The notes under the pieces: model-generated
What the model was told of the DNA's origin: nothing
Seen by the model: only the letters and a program-made list of their open reading frames with translations
The model's database searches: none
Source: Neurospora crassa OR74A
Taxonomy: Eukaryota; Ascomycota; Sordariomycetes; Sordariales; Sordariaceae
DNA: 64,000 bases
Direction of reading: 5' to 3'
Assembly: GCF_000182925.2 (NCBI RefSeq)
Contig: NC_026501.1
Coordinates: 620,001 to 684,000, forward strand
Shown here: positions 31,501 to 43,351 of the stretch, piece after piece
Layout: each line of letters begins with the position of its first letter
How positions within the stretch are numbered: position 1 is the first letter of the stretch
Translations under genes and position numbers: made by a program

Positions 31501-33539
31501 TCTATCTCCTCCCTCAGCGCCGCTATGATGATGGGTCTCCTCCTCCACCTCTTCTTCTACATATGTCAATGTCCCCTAACATTGGTTTCACCACTGCAAA
31601 GTACAGACTCTTGTTTCGTGCGCCTCGGAACGCGACAGTACGTGTCTAGTTATTTCTGCAGCCACTATTGTACTGCGTAGGTCCTAGGTTCTAGGTAGGC
31701 AAATTACCTTATCCTGGTCATCACAAGTTCGGTGAGGGGCACAGGGCAGGTGATGGACGGGATTATCGAGGATTCCCGTCGAGGGTGAGTGGGCTGCATG
31801 CCCGTGTGGAAAAGGTGAGATAGGAATGGGGCCTAGCATATGTAATGAAAAGGGGAAGTCTGCCGGCGTTTGAAGGTGGTGGATGGGTTGTGGTGGTGGA
31901 TGTTGGCCGGGAACAGCAAGCCAACAACAAACACAGCTTTCCACTTGATCTATTCTCAGTCTATCTGTGCAGCTCCAGTGTCAGTTGCAGTGTAGTTTGT
32001 GCTTCATTCTCTTCCATCCATCGCAGTGGGCATTTTGTTCCAGTTTGCTAATGGAGCGCTTGCCAGTGAGTGGTGGTGCTCCAAAGAATGGAGCCTTCTT
32101 TACCAGGCAATCCCCGTTCAAGTCAAGTCGGAATTCCATGGCTCCATCGTCGAGTAAAGGTCCGTGCGAGGACAGGTACAGGCCAAGTACCTTGGCCTTA
32201 TGCTGGCACGTGCGTGAACCAGGTACCTAATACCCTACCGCTCCCACCTTTTCGAGCAACTCGCACCTTTCCTCTCTCGGACATGGAAACTTCTTTCTTG
32301 AAGCCCCAAGCAACTAAACCAACCTCCTTCGACCTTGCAGTGCAGTGTATGCAAGTGCAGAAGAAGAACAGATCAAATTCAGTTTGAAGGAATCCACAGA
32401 TACGACCGTTGACTGTCAGTACTAATCGCTTTCCTCGCTCCCTCCCTCTTCCCTCCTTCCTTGTCATCTCATTCCCTTTTGTTTTGTCTTTTTTTTTCAA
32501 CCGTGGCCCGTAGCGCCTGTGCTGTGGTGAAAGTGGACGGTGGCACCAGGTTTCGCTATCCTCTTTTCAATCACTCCGCAGTCGCCCAAGCCCTTTCCAG
32601 GCAAGATTGTCAAGCTGCAACCGACTGACTGACATCTGCTCCGCTTCCTCAACAGGGGCAGAAGGAAACCCAAAACCACCCAAAACGTGCAATTACACTG
32701 CAATTTGACAGGTACGGTACCTGCCTACATACACACGCAGCAACAATCTGCCTTCTCTTTTTCAGCCGCTTTCCACTTCCTCGGTTTGAGAGCTTCCACT
32801 TAGTTCTCCCTGAGGTGCCTCACCTTCCACTCCGATATCCACGCCCCATCCACATCACAAGTCCGTCCTGTTTCTTTAATCCCCGGCCGGCTCCAGTCCA
32901 GCCCAGGCAGTCGCACATCCGCCCGTCCCTTCCCACCGAGCCTTATACCGAATACCCACGGTCAATCAAGTACCCTCCAACAGCTGGAGTAACACCTCAC
33001 TACTGCACAAAGCTTCCAGCTCGGTCAGGGTGCCCAGCCTCGAGCTTCACCATTGGATCCCAGGCCAAGACTCACTTCAACTAGCCTACTGTGTGTCTCG
33101 CACTGTCGCTCACCCACCTCTTTCCCACTGCAGGTTGATTATCAGCGGAGGCCCTTGTCTGCCCGCCTACCCACCAATCAGTCACCCCCCAGTGCACACA
33201 CGCCCCGCCGTACGGATTACATACATACATACTCTACATACCTCTACTTTTACATACCTGGACCGTCCACCCCCAGCAACCTACCTACCCCCCCAGGCTC
33301 AAGAGAAAAGAGTCAAACAAAGCAAATAAAAATTAAAAACGTGATTCCTCGCTTCCTTCCGCCGTCGGCACACACAGACTCGATACAGTGCAGCGCCCAA
33401 CCAGGTTTCCGCGACAAAAGGCAGCCTCTCCGCACACTCCAGATCAAGCCTAGGCCATCGGCACAACGCTCAAAACAGCATCTCCACCAATTCTACCTTT
33501 TTCAGCATCTTCGTGGTACCTGGAACCTCACATCCCAAA
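25554..33539. other. About 8 kb without a convincing protein gene, upstream of mcm1
   Basis: The left edge holds the tetraspanin promoter with a GTT repeat near 25581-25603. The remainder carries many overlapping ORFs of 60-260 codons on both strands, including 26952-27647 (+) and 28427-29203 (+). They have no recognisable domain, no even codon bias and no consistent splice structure. Base composition is about normal for euchromatin, so this is not RIP debris. Short CCG, CA and polypyrimidine runs are scattered through it (for example seven CCG units at about 30483-30503). The last 500 bases before mcm1 are C-rich with CATA repeats (about 33222-33257), a probable leader. A long non-coding transcript or long spliced 5' leader is possible. 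Confidence 0.5.
26952..27647 (+). other. 231-codon open frame of doubtful coding status
   Basis: This is the longest plus-strand frame in its neighbourhood. The first codon is ATG. The translation is Arg/Ser/Leu/Cys-rich with no recognisable motif and no supporting intron signals. It is listed because of its length and because a gene would otherwise be expected in this gap. I consider it more likely non-coding. Confidence 0.12.
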
Positions 33540-34408
33540 ATGGCCGACATCACCGATCAGCACGAACAGACCTCGCCCACCGAGCTGGACGACGCGCATG
33601 CCGTGGGCAATGGCAATGTCAACAACAACGAACCCCGCGGTGTCAAGCGCGCCCGCCCGGCCACGGCCGATGACGATGATGATGACGATGACAAGGGCGG
33701 CCGCGAGCGCCGCAAAATCGAAATCAAGTTCATCAGCGACAAGTCGCGTCGCCACATTACCTTTTCCAAGCGCAAGGCTGGTATCATGAAGAAGGTACGT
33801 TTCAGGCTCAGAAAAACAAGCTGTCATGACGACGACAAATCTGGACATGCGTGCTGGCGCCGGTGGTCCATTGTCCGTGTATTCTGTGTGCCCCAAGCAA
33901 CATGTCACTAACCTTGTTCTTGCTGCTTTAGGCCTACGAGCTTTCCGTATTGACAGGAACCCAAGTACTGCTACTCGTTGTTTCCGAAACTGGCCTGGTC
34001 TACACCTTCACAACTCCCAAGTTGCAGCCTCTCGTAACCAAGGCCGAGGGAAAGAACTTGATTCAGGTATGGGCTAAATGGCGCCTTGGTTTGCATTGAA
34101 CTTTTCTAACCTCTTCTCTCTAGGCATGCCTAAACGCCCCCGAGCCCGCGTCTGCCGAGAATGGCGTGGACGACTCTAATGCGGTTGACTCGCCCGAAGA
34201 GCCCTCGAGCGCCCACCTGCCTCCCCAGCAAGGCCGACCTGGCATGCCGCCCCAAGGACACATGCCTCCCAACTACATGCCCGCTGTCGGCGCAATGGAT
34301 GCCCAGCAAGCGCAAGCATTGGCGTATACAAACTACGTACAACAACAAAGAGGTGGCCAATACATGCCTCAGCCTGGTCTGCAGCAGCATGCCGGTCATC
34401 AGGCATAA
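33540..34408 (+). CDS. mcm1: MADS-box transcription factor Mcm1 (SRF type), 224 aa, 3 exons
   Basis: Exons 33540-33794, 33932-34066 and 34124-34408. Introns have GTACGT and GTATGG donors, CTAAC branch sites and TAG acceptors, all in phase 0. An acidic run of eight Asp (44-51) precedes the MADS domain at about 55-112. Its DNA-binding helix reads RRKIEIKFISDKSRRHITFS and its dimer strand reads VLLLVVSETGLVYTFTTPKL. The SAM-like extension follows to about 135. The C-terminal 85 residues are Pro/Gln-rich and disordered (QQAQALAYTNYVQQQ). Mcm1 binds CC(A/T)6GG boxes with cofactors such as mating-type alpha1 and Ste12. It controls mating genes, cell cycle and, in filamentous fungi, sexual development and conidiation. 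The first intron splits the MADS domain after IMKK, a position known in fungal Mcm1 genes. Confidence 0.96.
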
Positions 34409-36489
34409 TTATATTCAGGGCGGCTCTTTTCATGACTTCAGCTTGCGCGATAATACCCAGCATTAATGCATTCATGAAGTGTCATTTCCCCGATTCGACA
34501 TCGTTAGGGTGCCCCTCGTCGTTGCGTACGAGGGTTATGCCAGCTTGGCGTTCGGTTGGGGTGTTTGATACTGTTTCTCATCTCTTTTTTTTTTTTTTTT
34601 TTTACAACTTCTTGACGGTCCTTCCCCCCTTGTTTCAGGTTCCACGGAATTCATCTCATACCCTCTTATATCCCAACTCTGCCGTCCGTGGGTGGCAGGG
34701 TTAATCGGTTAAACTACTTGATTTGTTGTGTTGGGGGCAGCAACGGTCGATTTGCCCTGGGCATCAGTGAGCATCTGGGCCTGTGAAGGGCAGTACATGC
34801 GAGCATTCGCAACGGGGCGGGGATCGGTAACGGTGTGATGTATAAATGGCAATGTCACGGGGTAAATGGGAGGCTTATTTGCGTATGAGACGGTGGCGTC
34901 GGCTTGGTGGTAAACTTGGCGGCTCGCATTTTCTGCGTTTCCTGGCCAGGAGCGGTTCTCGACGTTTGCTTTGGTAAAACAAGGTTCATGTCAGGAGGGC
35001 GTGGCACGAAGTTACGACCCATGAAGGCTCTACGTTTACGAATCGGACTGCGTCAACGAACTTGTTCAGTTTTGTTCTAGTCCTTGGCTCTGCCATGGAA
35101 CGAGTATGGCGTGGCTTTAGTATGACAAGAAACTGTCTGCTTCCGCCGCTTCAACCTCATTTTTTGCTGTTCTGCACCCCGTTCGATTCGGCTCCTAGTG
35201 TTTTGTGGCGACTCTTGGCTACGTTTGCCAGGCTCCAAGAGAAGAGAGAAGGGGTAGTTTTCTCCCTTGTGCCTTCATCCTTTGAACCTGTATCCTGTGT
35301 CTGGTGGGTGACAGTATGGGTGAGAGGGCAAGGCCACATATGGGGGAGGGTTGATTTCGCGGGGCAAAAAACAGCGCAGGAAAGGTTTAACCGTCCATTT
35401 ACTTGTATGATATAGCGAACGTTCCCCATTTCAAAAGCCACAATATCTTTTCTTGTCAAATGAAGAAAGACCACCTCCCAGCCTGCGTGATCTAATCCAT
35501 TCCCGGACAGACCATCAGCATATCATCCGAAGTCTGACTAAGAAAAAAACGGATGGATTTGTCCAAGACAGGGAAGGCTCGGTGATCAGACCACCAAGCT
35601 TTACCCGTTTCCGAGAGTGTCTACACTACACTATACACACACTACCCAGCATAGTACCCAGAACCGTTTGATTTCCACCTCGAAATACCAAAGGAGGAAA
35701 GGTTGAAGCGGGAGTGCGGGAAATCTTGGTTGGATCGTGGATCACTCAGTGCAGGAAAAAAAAAAAAAAAATTCAGCCCTACCCGCATTCGCATTACCGT
35801 TGCCGCAATGCAGGCAGGCAGGCAGGAAGGATGGAAGGAATGGAAGTGTCGGCCTTTGGGTTTCTACCAATCCTTTCGGAAGTTTCTTTTTCCGGATCAA
35901 ATCTGAATCTCACTTGTGCTAAGGGTTTTCTCGATCGGTTCCTACGTCTCTAGGAAATGAAGAGAAAGTAAGGTAAAAAGAAAGATAGTACACCAGTTTG
36001 TTGAATTCCACATCCGTTGTATTTTTTTCATGTTCTCCTATGAATTTCAGTTCGACAGCAATTTCTGGCTTGTCGAAGCTTCGTTTCTGCTAGGCCTTCT
36101 TGCCGCACGTTCCGTTCAAGTTCTTTCTTGGCTTTGCGGTTCGTCAATCGATCGATCGATCGATATTCTTTTACTTTCTTCTTTGGGAAATATCTTATTT
36201 TGGGGGGGGGGAGGAGGAGGGGGAGGAGGGGGAAGGAACTTTTGTTTTCGCCTCCCCCCCCCCTTAGCCCCACTCACACGCATTTGACCAAATATCGAGG
36301 ATCAGGAAATGGATATTCAGCTGAGTAGGACGAAACCGAAACAAGGAACAAAAAAAATAAGAAGGGTGCACATCATCAATAACTGCACATCATCAGAGAC
36401 ATGACAAAGAAAAGAAAAAGAAAAAAAAAACATGGATGTTGGTCTAGTTGTATCGACGTACGGTAGGTACTCGATCATGCTCAATGGCC

Positions 36490-36628
36490 GAACGAACGAA
36501 CGAATGAATGAATGAATGAACAAATGAATATGAATGAATGAACGAATGAATATGAATGAATGAACGAATGAATATGAATGAATGAACGAATGAATATGAA
36601 TGAATGAACGAACGAACGAACGAATGAA
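36490..36628. repeat. GAAT/GAAC tandem array with a 22-base higher-order unit
   Basis: Tetranucleotide units GAAC and GAAT. Between 36521 and 36608 they are organised into four nearly identical 22-base units (CGAATGAATATGAATGAATG plus AA; the first copy starts CAAA), then return to plain GAAC repeats. It is read directly from the sequence. Confidence 0.92.
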
Positions 36629-36719
36629 GGTTGAGTGTCGCATATCAAGTGTCGAGTGTCGAGTATCTGGGGTGCCAACATAAACGCACCATATACTTGA
36701 CCAACAGTAATTTAGTGTA

Positions 36720-36757
36720 GCAGGAAGGAGCAGTAGCAGGAAGGAGCAGTGGTGTGC
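36720..36757. repeat. Short tandem duplication AGCAGGAAGGAGCAGT
   Basis: Two adjacent copies of a 16-18 base unit, followed to about 36838 by imperfect TGCTTCC-type pyrimidine repeats. Confidence 0.75.
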
Positions 36758-38019
36758 TGTTTTCTTTTCTTCCCTGCTTGCTTGATTTTCTGCTTCTATG
36801 CTTCCCTACTTCCATGCTTTCTTGCTTCCTTGCTTCTTAGCAGATTGACAGATTAATACGCGTAGGTAGCTTGCGGTTGGTGGTCACAGGAACACAGCGA
36901 GGGAGGGAGGCGCATGCGATTCATATGTTTTGACATGCTGGCAGGAGCAGCATTGGTCAGGAATTCCAAAGGCAGATAGAAACCCAGGCAGTCAGATGCA
37001 CAGACACGCAGATGCGCACATAGGTATGTATAAGAAAGCAAGCATGGTAAATAAAGGTACATACATGAGCGGGCGGGCAGATACCTCGATGTGCAAGATT
37101 GTTTACTGCATTGTGATGGAGAGAGTTGTTGGTGTGGAGTGGTTGCGGAAGAGGTAAAGCAGGAAATAGGAAACGGGACGACAGAGAAGGCTAAAAGAGA
37201 AGAAGAGAAAAAAGAATCATCTTGCCTCTCTCACTCTACCTTGTGACACTCACATTAAGTTAGAGACTTTATCCTAGTTGACCCTCAAGCGGCATTGCCA
37301 GGTTGTATCGCCGCTCGTCTTTTCTCCCCAGAATCTGTTGTTCAGTTCACTCAGCAGACAGCCCCGTTTCGAGGAGGCGAGCGGGATAATTGTGTTGAGG
37401 TTTGTTTGCCGTGGTGGACATTCAGGGGTTACGATTTCGAAATCGGTTTTAAGGTCCTTCGCGGGCCGACCCGGGTTGAAGACATTGCCAGGTGGGGGAT
37501 TTGAAGATGAAATTGAGGAGGCTGGAGTGGATGAATACATTCATGATAGCATGAAGACATCGTACTGTAGTTTCACAAAGACAAATATAGATGGTGGTTG
37601 AGTTCCCTTCTATTTTCCCCCTCTTCATCTTCCCATTAGCAGTTCCGGTAACGGAACTGAAATGGAGCGAGGTCTAGTGCTAAAGAAGTAGTAGACTAGG
37701 TAACTAGCTAGATCTACATACATAAATCAACCGATTTTTTTGCAACTTGCCCGCGAGTTGCTTTTCTGTCTCTGTGACTCTCTCTATTGCTCCGTGGTTG
37801 CGAGGTAAGGACTGATTGACCCTTCATGGGTACCTACTTGTTGAGTAAGCTGTGTTTTCAAAAGAGTGTGGTGTTTGTTTCCAAAAGCTTCATGGCGTCC
37901 TTCATACCTGAATTTCCGTTTCTTGACGATGTCCTTCCAAGGAAGATCTGTAAGTCCTGTCGAGGTCTACTCCCTCGTCCAGCGAGGAGTGTCCCCTCCG
38001 AATAGAGCCAAGTTATAAC

Positions 38020-38981
38020 TCAGCCTTGCGGGTCTTGGCTGGGCTCGTCTGTGGACATAGGCTTCTCATCTGGCACAAGCTCCGTGAGGCGCTTACTCCA
38101 ATCAGGCATGGGAGCAGCCGCTACATGCGTTTGTCGGATGCTGTCAAATAGGCTGTTAATTATCGTGCTATCGTCCTCCTCTTCGCACAACGGCTTGTAC
38201 ACCTCCCTCTCTGGATCCTTTTCTTCTTGATCATTTATATGGGCTGCTTCCAGGCCTGGCATGTCCTCCAGCTTGAACTGGGATCTTTCGCATTCGTAAA
38301 CCTGATGAGCAATCTTCAAGAGCAGCCGCACATACTGCTTTTTGATATCACCTTCGGTTCGCTCCTGGGGCGTTGTGACAAGTTAGATTTGCTATCTTAC
38401 TTCAACGAAAGAAGGATAATGATTGAACAGACATGTGCTACTCACCTCTGGAGGTATGGCTCTGGTGGGCCAACGCTGCTTGCCGTCATCACTTGACGAG
38501 TCCGAATCGTTTTCGCCTGACTCGTCCGGAAATTTATCCTTCCATGAGATGCTCGGGAGATCAGCGACTGTCCACTGCGAGTTACTTGACCAAGTGGGAT
38601 GCTTGATGCCAATACACACTAGGTAACGTCAAACAAGAATTGTTAGCGTCTCTCCTTTCTCTCCTTGAATCCGGCTAGGTGATTATTACAGTTCTCAGTA
38701 GCATCGTAAAGCCTGTTACACAACATCAAAAGCTCCCTTTTCTTGTCCATCCTGCACTGGTTTTCGTACCGTTCGCCGGCCATCCAAGGACTGTATGTCG
38801 TAGCCCAGTCCTGAAATCTTTCTGACAAGCGTTCACACTCTTTCCATTCGTATTTCCACTTATGGTTTCCCATGTCGGTACTGTCGGAGGGCTTGAGCTC
38901 GAAGAAGGAGTCGAAAAGCAAGAATCGATTGCTAATTTCCTTGTAGAGCTCCTGAAGATCTGTTCTCAAATTGTCCGACAT
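38020..38981 (-). CDS. Uncharacterised 269-aa protein (3 exons)
   Basis: Exons on the minus strand: 38690-38981, 38446-38618 and 38020-38364. Intron 1 uses a weak GTAATA donor with a CTAAC branch site and TAG acceptor. Intron 2 uses GTGAGT, CTAAC and CAG. The phases (1, then 0) join three separate frames into one continuous 269-residue product, strong evidence for a real gene. The N-terminal 97 residues are helical and Trp/Tyr-rich (MSDNLRTDLQELYKEISNRF, WKYEWKECERLSERFQDWAT), possibly a small helical bundle. The middle has an acidic Ser stretch (ESGENDSDSSSDD). The C-terminal part is helical, then acidic. No signal peptide or membrane segment is seen. I do not recognise the family; it may be lineage-restricted, as it stands alone in a gene-poor stretch. 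Confidence 0.72.
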
Positions 38982-41900
38982 CTTGGATGCTGGTTTGACA
39001 ATGGTTGCTACTTCGAAAGGTTTGAATTTGTCAGTCCAGGAGTGCCGTGCTAAAGTCCTTGGTGCTGCCAGCCCATTTTCTATTCTGTCGGTGATGATGG
39101 CAACATTTTATACTCGAATGTCTTAATTGTCCACTAGTATCTCTGTTAAGCTTTCCATACACCCAGAGAAGAGATATGACCAACCAAGCGCTGTTCACCA
39201 TCATTGCTCCCAACATCTGCCCTCAATCAGGTTGGATCTTGCAGTATCATGGGCATATTGTACAAGCCTCCTTGTGACGATGGACAAGGTGGAAAAAGAG
39301 AATTCTCTGCTAATGTCAGCGCTGTTGAGAGATTCCTGGGTTTGGAGTTGGATCAAAATTTCCAACAGACACTCATCTTCCTTTCACTTGTCACCAACAT
39401 GACCCATCGTGAAAGCGGGTTCCAGCTGCGAATTTGGTGCACCTAAGTAGAAAAAATGTGTCAGTTTTGAGTTGCCAACGAGTAGTTTTCTGCCACCCAC
39501 ATCACATGCATCTCCCAGAGCAATTCCCCAAGAGAAGTATGCTCCCAACCAGCTGGACACTGAATAGATATCTTTCAACAAGATCAACTCAGATATCAAT
39601 TTTACTCGTAACGAATGGACTAGCATTACCTGCAATGATTTTCCTTCTCTCAGTGATGGTAACCAGGTGCAAGATCGGTTAGTCTCCCCAAAACCTCAAA
39701 GTATTCGACTTCAAAGCCGTGCGCCGTTAGTGGCGTTTACTGTTGTAGCTTTCGTTCTACATCCAGCTTGTGTGTCTAGAGAACCAGGGATCCAACCGCC
39801 CGCCCCCCATGACGGAAGCGACTCTGCAGGATGAGCGGTGTTGTAGTGACCAAACACGGGAAGTTGGCGATAGCGCGGGCACATAACCCGCCCGACTGCT
39901 CCCCTCCCCCCCTTTGAGAAACCAGCAACATCGGTCATCGTCACAAGTTCTCTCGAGTTTGGTAATGTTGGCAACGAGAGTGAAAGAATCGTTGTCTTAG
40001 GGATGTTGGAATCATTTGGGTCGCTGATGGGACGTGAAGTGTGAATGAACATCAACCCGGGCGGCACGTCCAAGTAACTGGTACATTCTACTGGATTGTC
40101 AATGTAAGCTGGGATCTCTCTCATTAAACATTTAAAGCAGTAGAATCGTGAGCTCTGTATTTGAACGGCTCGTTGGTCAACCGAGGCTCATGACCTGTAG
40201 TAGACGCCCGTGGAGACTATGTGATGAAGAGGCTCAAAGCATCAGATCGAATGTGTCTTTGGAAAAGGCACCAGGAAAGCTGGCTGTAAGTAGATGTAAA
40301 CCCCGAGAGCCCAAGGTCATGCTGGATGAATGGATTGTCTGAACTCGAATGAGCTGGATCACCCTCCACCATTTTTGTTTGGCATCATATCAGACGAGAC
40401 ACTCGTTCATTCCCTGCCCAAATTTTGTGAAGACAACTCCAAAAGGAAGGCACGGAGGACGCTCATTACGACAGTGACAATCCGTAATTAACGAGGAAAA
40501 AACCACTCACGGGCAAGCTGATGGGCCGGATACAACGCACTTGCCAGCGGAGTGGGTAAACTTATCATAGGGAAAGAATGAACAAGACCAGGAGTTGCCT
40601 CACTCCAGCCGATTTCGATCTTGGCGCTTTCCTGATGGAGGAGACTTGATCAACCAACGCATCTTCCAGGCCGCCCAGTTTTAGTGGCGCTTATGACCCG
40701 TGGAGATGAAGATACGGTATGTCGTTCCGTTTGGGATCAGTAGGTTGGATATGTTTTTCTGTTAACTATACTTCAGTACATCTACATCTCTTAATTAACT
40801 TGTCAACCAACGGTTTAAAAGGTTCCATATGCGAACGAACATGACTGTTGGCAATCAGGGTTTTCTTTGCCTAAGGGGGTGTAACTCACCTCCGAGATAG
40901 CTTGCCAACTCCACCGTTGGCTATAAGCCACGAGACGCTGTCGACTTTCGTGTGCACGAGCAATATTCGGAGGTCCCTGTCTCGAACTCGAGGAATCACG
41001 AGGGATTGACCTGGAATTTGTTGGTGAACAGAGCTTGACTTCACGATCAGGTGGATGCCTCAATGTGTGCCTCTGCCCACCACCTATGTTCTAGCAGGCC
41101 CAACATCTACTTCGTCATCGGACGGGTCGTTGGATATGAAGGAGATTTTGGTGGTGGTGGGAGAGCCTGTGGTTGACTGAAAGGATCATGGGGCAAAGCA
41201 TCAGATGCGTTTTGGAGTGAGGTTTCCAAAGTTAAGTGGCAGTGAGTCCTCTCCGCCAACGGCGAGCTTGGTAACTCACAAATCGCATGTTCTTCTTTTA
41301 TATATTAAAACAACCTCGCAACAGCTTCAACGTCTTCTCTTTGCTCTTGGCACTGCACCAGGACCTGCCTCTTGTCAGATTCCTGAAATAGAGGCGATGA
41401 GCCTAATAGCCTGGGGATCCTGCAACGTGTTCACGGACCCGAAATTGGCTGGATATCTGTCTTGTACCATTTGGATGATGCGTCGAAAGATGGAATGTCG
41501 TCATAAATTCGGGAGCTCGACATGGCAATGGCCGTCAGTACAATAAGGGACTTCCTTATGGTTCATCACACGAAATGGCACCCGCCAAAGCATACAACAG
41601 GATTCTCTGACAGGAGAGTTGTTTGTGCAAAAGAACATGGGCGTTCCGCGCAGCAGAGCAGCACGTAGGTCGACGGGATGTGTCAGATTGTTCTGAGCGT
41701 GCAGTATCACGTGGCGTTGGAACAATGGGAGTGAGAATGCTTGAATTGGTTGAAGAAAAGAAAAGAAAAAAAAATAAAAGTAGTAGAGGAGGATACCTTT
41801 ATATACACGTGTTTGGATCGAGATATGCAATGCAGAAATATCCCTGCATCCCTCGGATGTCCGATAGAAATATTACTGCATACCTCGAATGTCCGACATG

Positions 41901-42737
41901 ATGAACCTGTTTAGAGAAGCAGTCGAGGATCAGACTTATGGGATAGGATTAGGGCATTAACCAAGAAGAGAAGTGCTGAGACTGAGGCGTACAATATACT
42001 CATTGTAAAATACTGTCAGACCCTCGTTAAGAAAGATGACAAACGACTTGCGAGCGAGTCTTGAAGATCGGTTGAGTTGGCACTTGTTTAGGGCTTTTCA
42101 CCGCTCTTGTTGGGGACTTGGTGCTCGATTGAAGGTTTCATGAGTTCCGCATTTCAACGTGATGAGGGCCGGTAATGCACCCACAAAGAAGGATTACCCG
42201 GCGCCATACACGGACAAGGAGCCGGAGCCGGAGCATGACCGGAATGGATATGTAACCGGAGGTCGTCGTCGGTGTCGGTGGACGGAGCGGACGGACCGAG
42301 TGGGGATATTCCAAAGATTACATAGTGCCTACGCCAAGTGGGATCAGTGGGTGCCTCTGGAGCAGGGGGCGGGGATCCAGCCACTGACCGACCATCAAGG
42401 TTGAGTGGATTTGAGCAAGTTTATGCAGGTCGCCCATACTAGCGCCGCCAAATGTACAAGTACTTGCCATAGCCGCAGCACTATCCGATTGCTTCCTTGT
42501 GAACAATGAGCGCTGGCGATCTTGTGATGCCCATTACGATTACTGTTGATCATCTCTAGGGACTTGTCATCCTGTTGATCGTGACGACTCCTACGCCCCG
42601 TCCATGCTCCCAAAAACTAGTCTCTGAACAGACCCCCTCTAAATAAAACACACAACCGTACATCAGTAAGATGCTGGTCAAAACCTAAACTCCCATGCCC
42701 AGAAAATCCCAGATTTTGTACCCAGAGGCCATGCATG
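38982..42737. other. 3.8 kb without a supported gene
   Basis: Short frames on both strands only. A 32-base imperfect tandem duplication lies at 41834-41897. Several splice-like motifs occur, but I could not assemble a continuous product. Composition is near 46-50% GC, slightly lower than the gene-dense left half. Confidence 0.5.
41834..41897. repeat. 32-base imperfect tandem duplication
   Basis: Copy 1 is at 41834-41865 and copy 2 at 41866-41897. Both start AGAAATAT and end ATGTCCGA plus T or C; they differ at five positions. Confidence 0.85.
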
Positions 42738-43351
42738 CTAATGACCGAAGAGTGTTGCATAGCGGCCGACAAGAAGACTGCCGATGAATACTCCGCCGAG
42801 CACCGAGATGAAGTATCCGATATTCATGGTCATGACCGCCAACATACTAGACACGCCATATCAGTACAAGTGTAAGACGTGGAGGATTCGACCAAAACTC
42901 ACAGAAGATATCCGACACCCGCAATGACCGTATCAAGCGCCGCACGGATTGGATCCTCGCTTAACCTGAACGGGCGTCCTTCCGCTCCATGCTTCTGTAC
43001 GACCATGACGTTCTCCTCGACGCCGCTGCTGCTCAGCACCATAGGCTTCGCCAGTGAATCATTGCTGATTCTTTCGGCCATCGTTCCTCGTCCGGCAACA
43101 ACGACGTAGCGGCGCTTCATCTCGGCATCGATCCATCTGTACTCCAGCCAGTTGCGTACGGCTAATAGACCGCGGAGGCCGGCGGAGAAGACGATGAGGA
43201 AGATGCACGTGCCTGCGTAGACACCGGTTGAATGGGGCGTCCATCTTGCCGAGAAAAGAGATGTGGCCATCGAGTTCTGGAAGACACTCATCATGTGGTG
43301 TCCGCTGGCGCCGGAACTCGTGCCGGAGCCCATGTCCATGCCCATATCCAT
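42738..43351 (-). CDS. Ctr-family high-affinity copper transporter (185 aa, 2 exons)
   Basis: Exons 42903-43351 and 42738-42846; the intron has a GTGAGT donor, a CTGAT branch site and a TAG acceptor, phase 2. The start at 43351 gives the Met-rich copper-binding N terminus MDMGMDMGSG; an upstream in-frame ATG at 43441 would add 30 basic residues. Three membrane segments: about 42-64, 136-157 and 160-178. The second carries the essential MxxxM (Met151-Met155) and the third the GxxxG packing motif (Gly168-Gly172). These are diagnostic of Ctr pores, which trimerise and pass Cu(I). A cytosolic loop of about 70 residues links the first two segments, as in Ctr2/Ctr3-type proteins. The protein ends GH, with no Cys cluster. 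It may act at the plasma membrane or the vacuole; the sequence does not decide. Expression is probably copper-repressed, but I did not identify a copper-response element. Confidence 0.93.

Larger units (their letters stand above)
34409..38019. other. 3.6 kb of non-coding DNA rich in simple repeats
   Basis: It starts with the mcm1 3' untranslated region, which has an 18-base T run at about 34586-34603. No gene is supported. Simple repeats include an A run (about 35757-35770), CAGG units (about 35811-35826), CGAT units (about 36147-36163), a G/GGA stretch (36201-36236) and the 22-base tandem repeat listed separately. ORFs here translate these repeats. Confidence 0.6.

Noticed and set aside
36490-36628. 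CRISPR-like array
   Set aside because: The repeats are contiguous with no unique spacers, and the genome is eukaryotic.
36317-36681. Phe/Ile/His/Ser repeat proteins on the minus strand
   Set aside because: Direct translation of the GAAT/GAAC tandem repeat.
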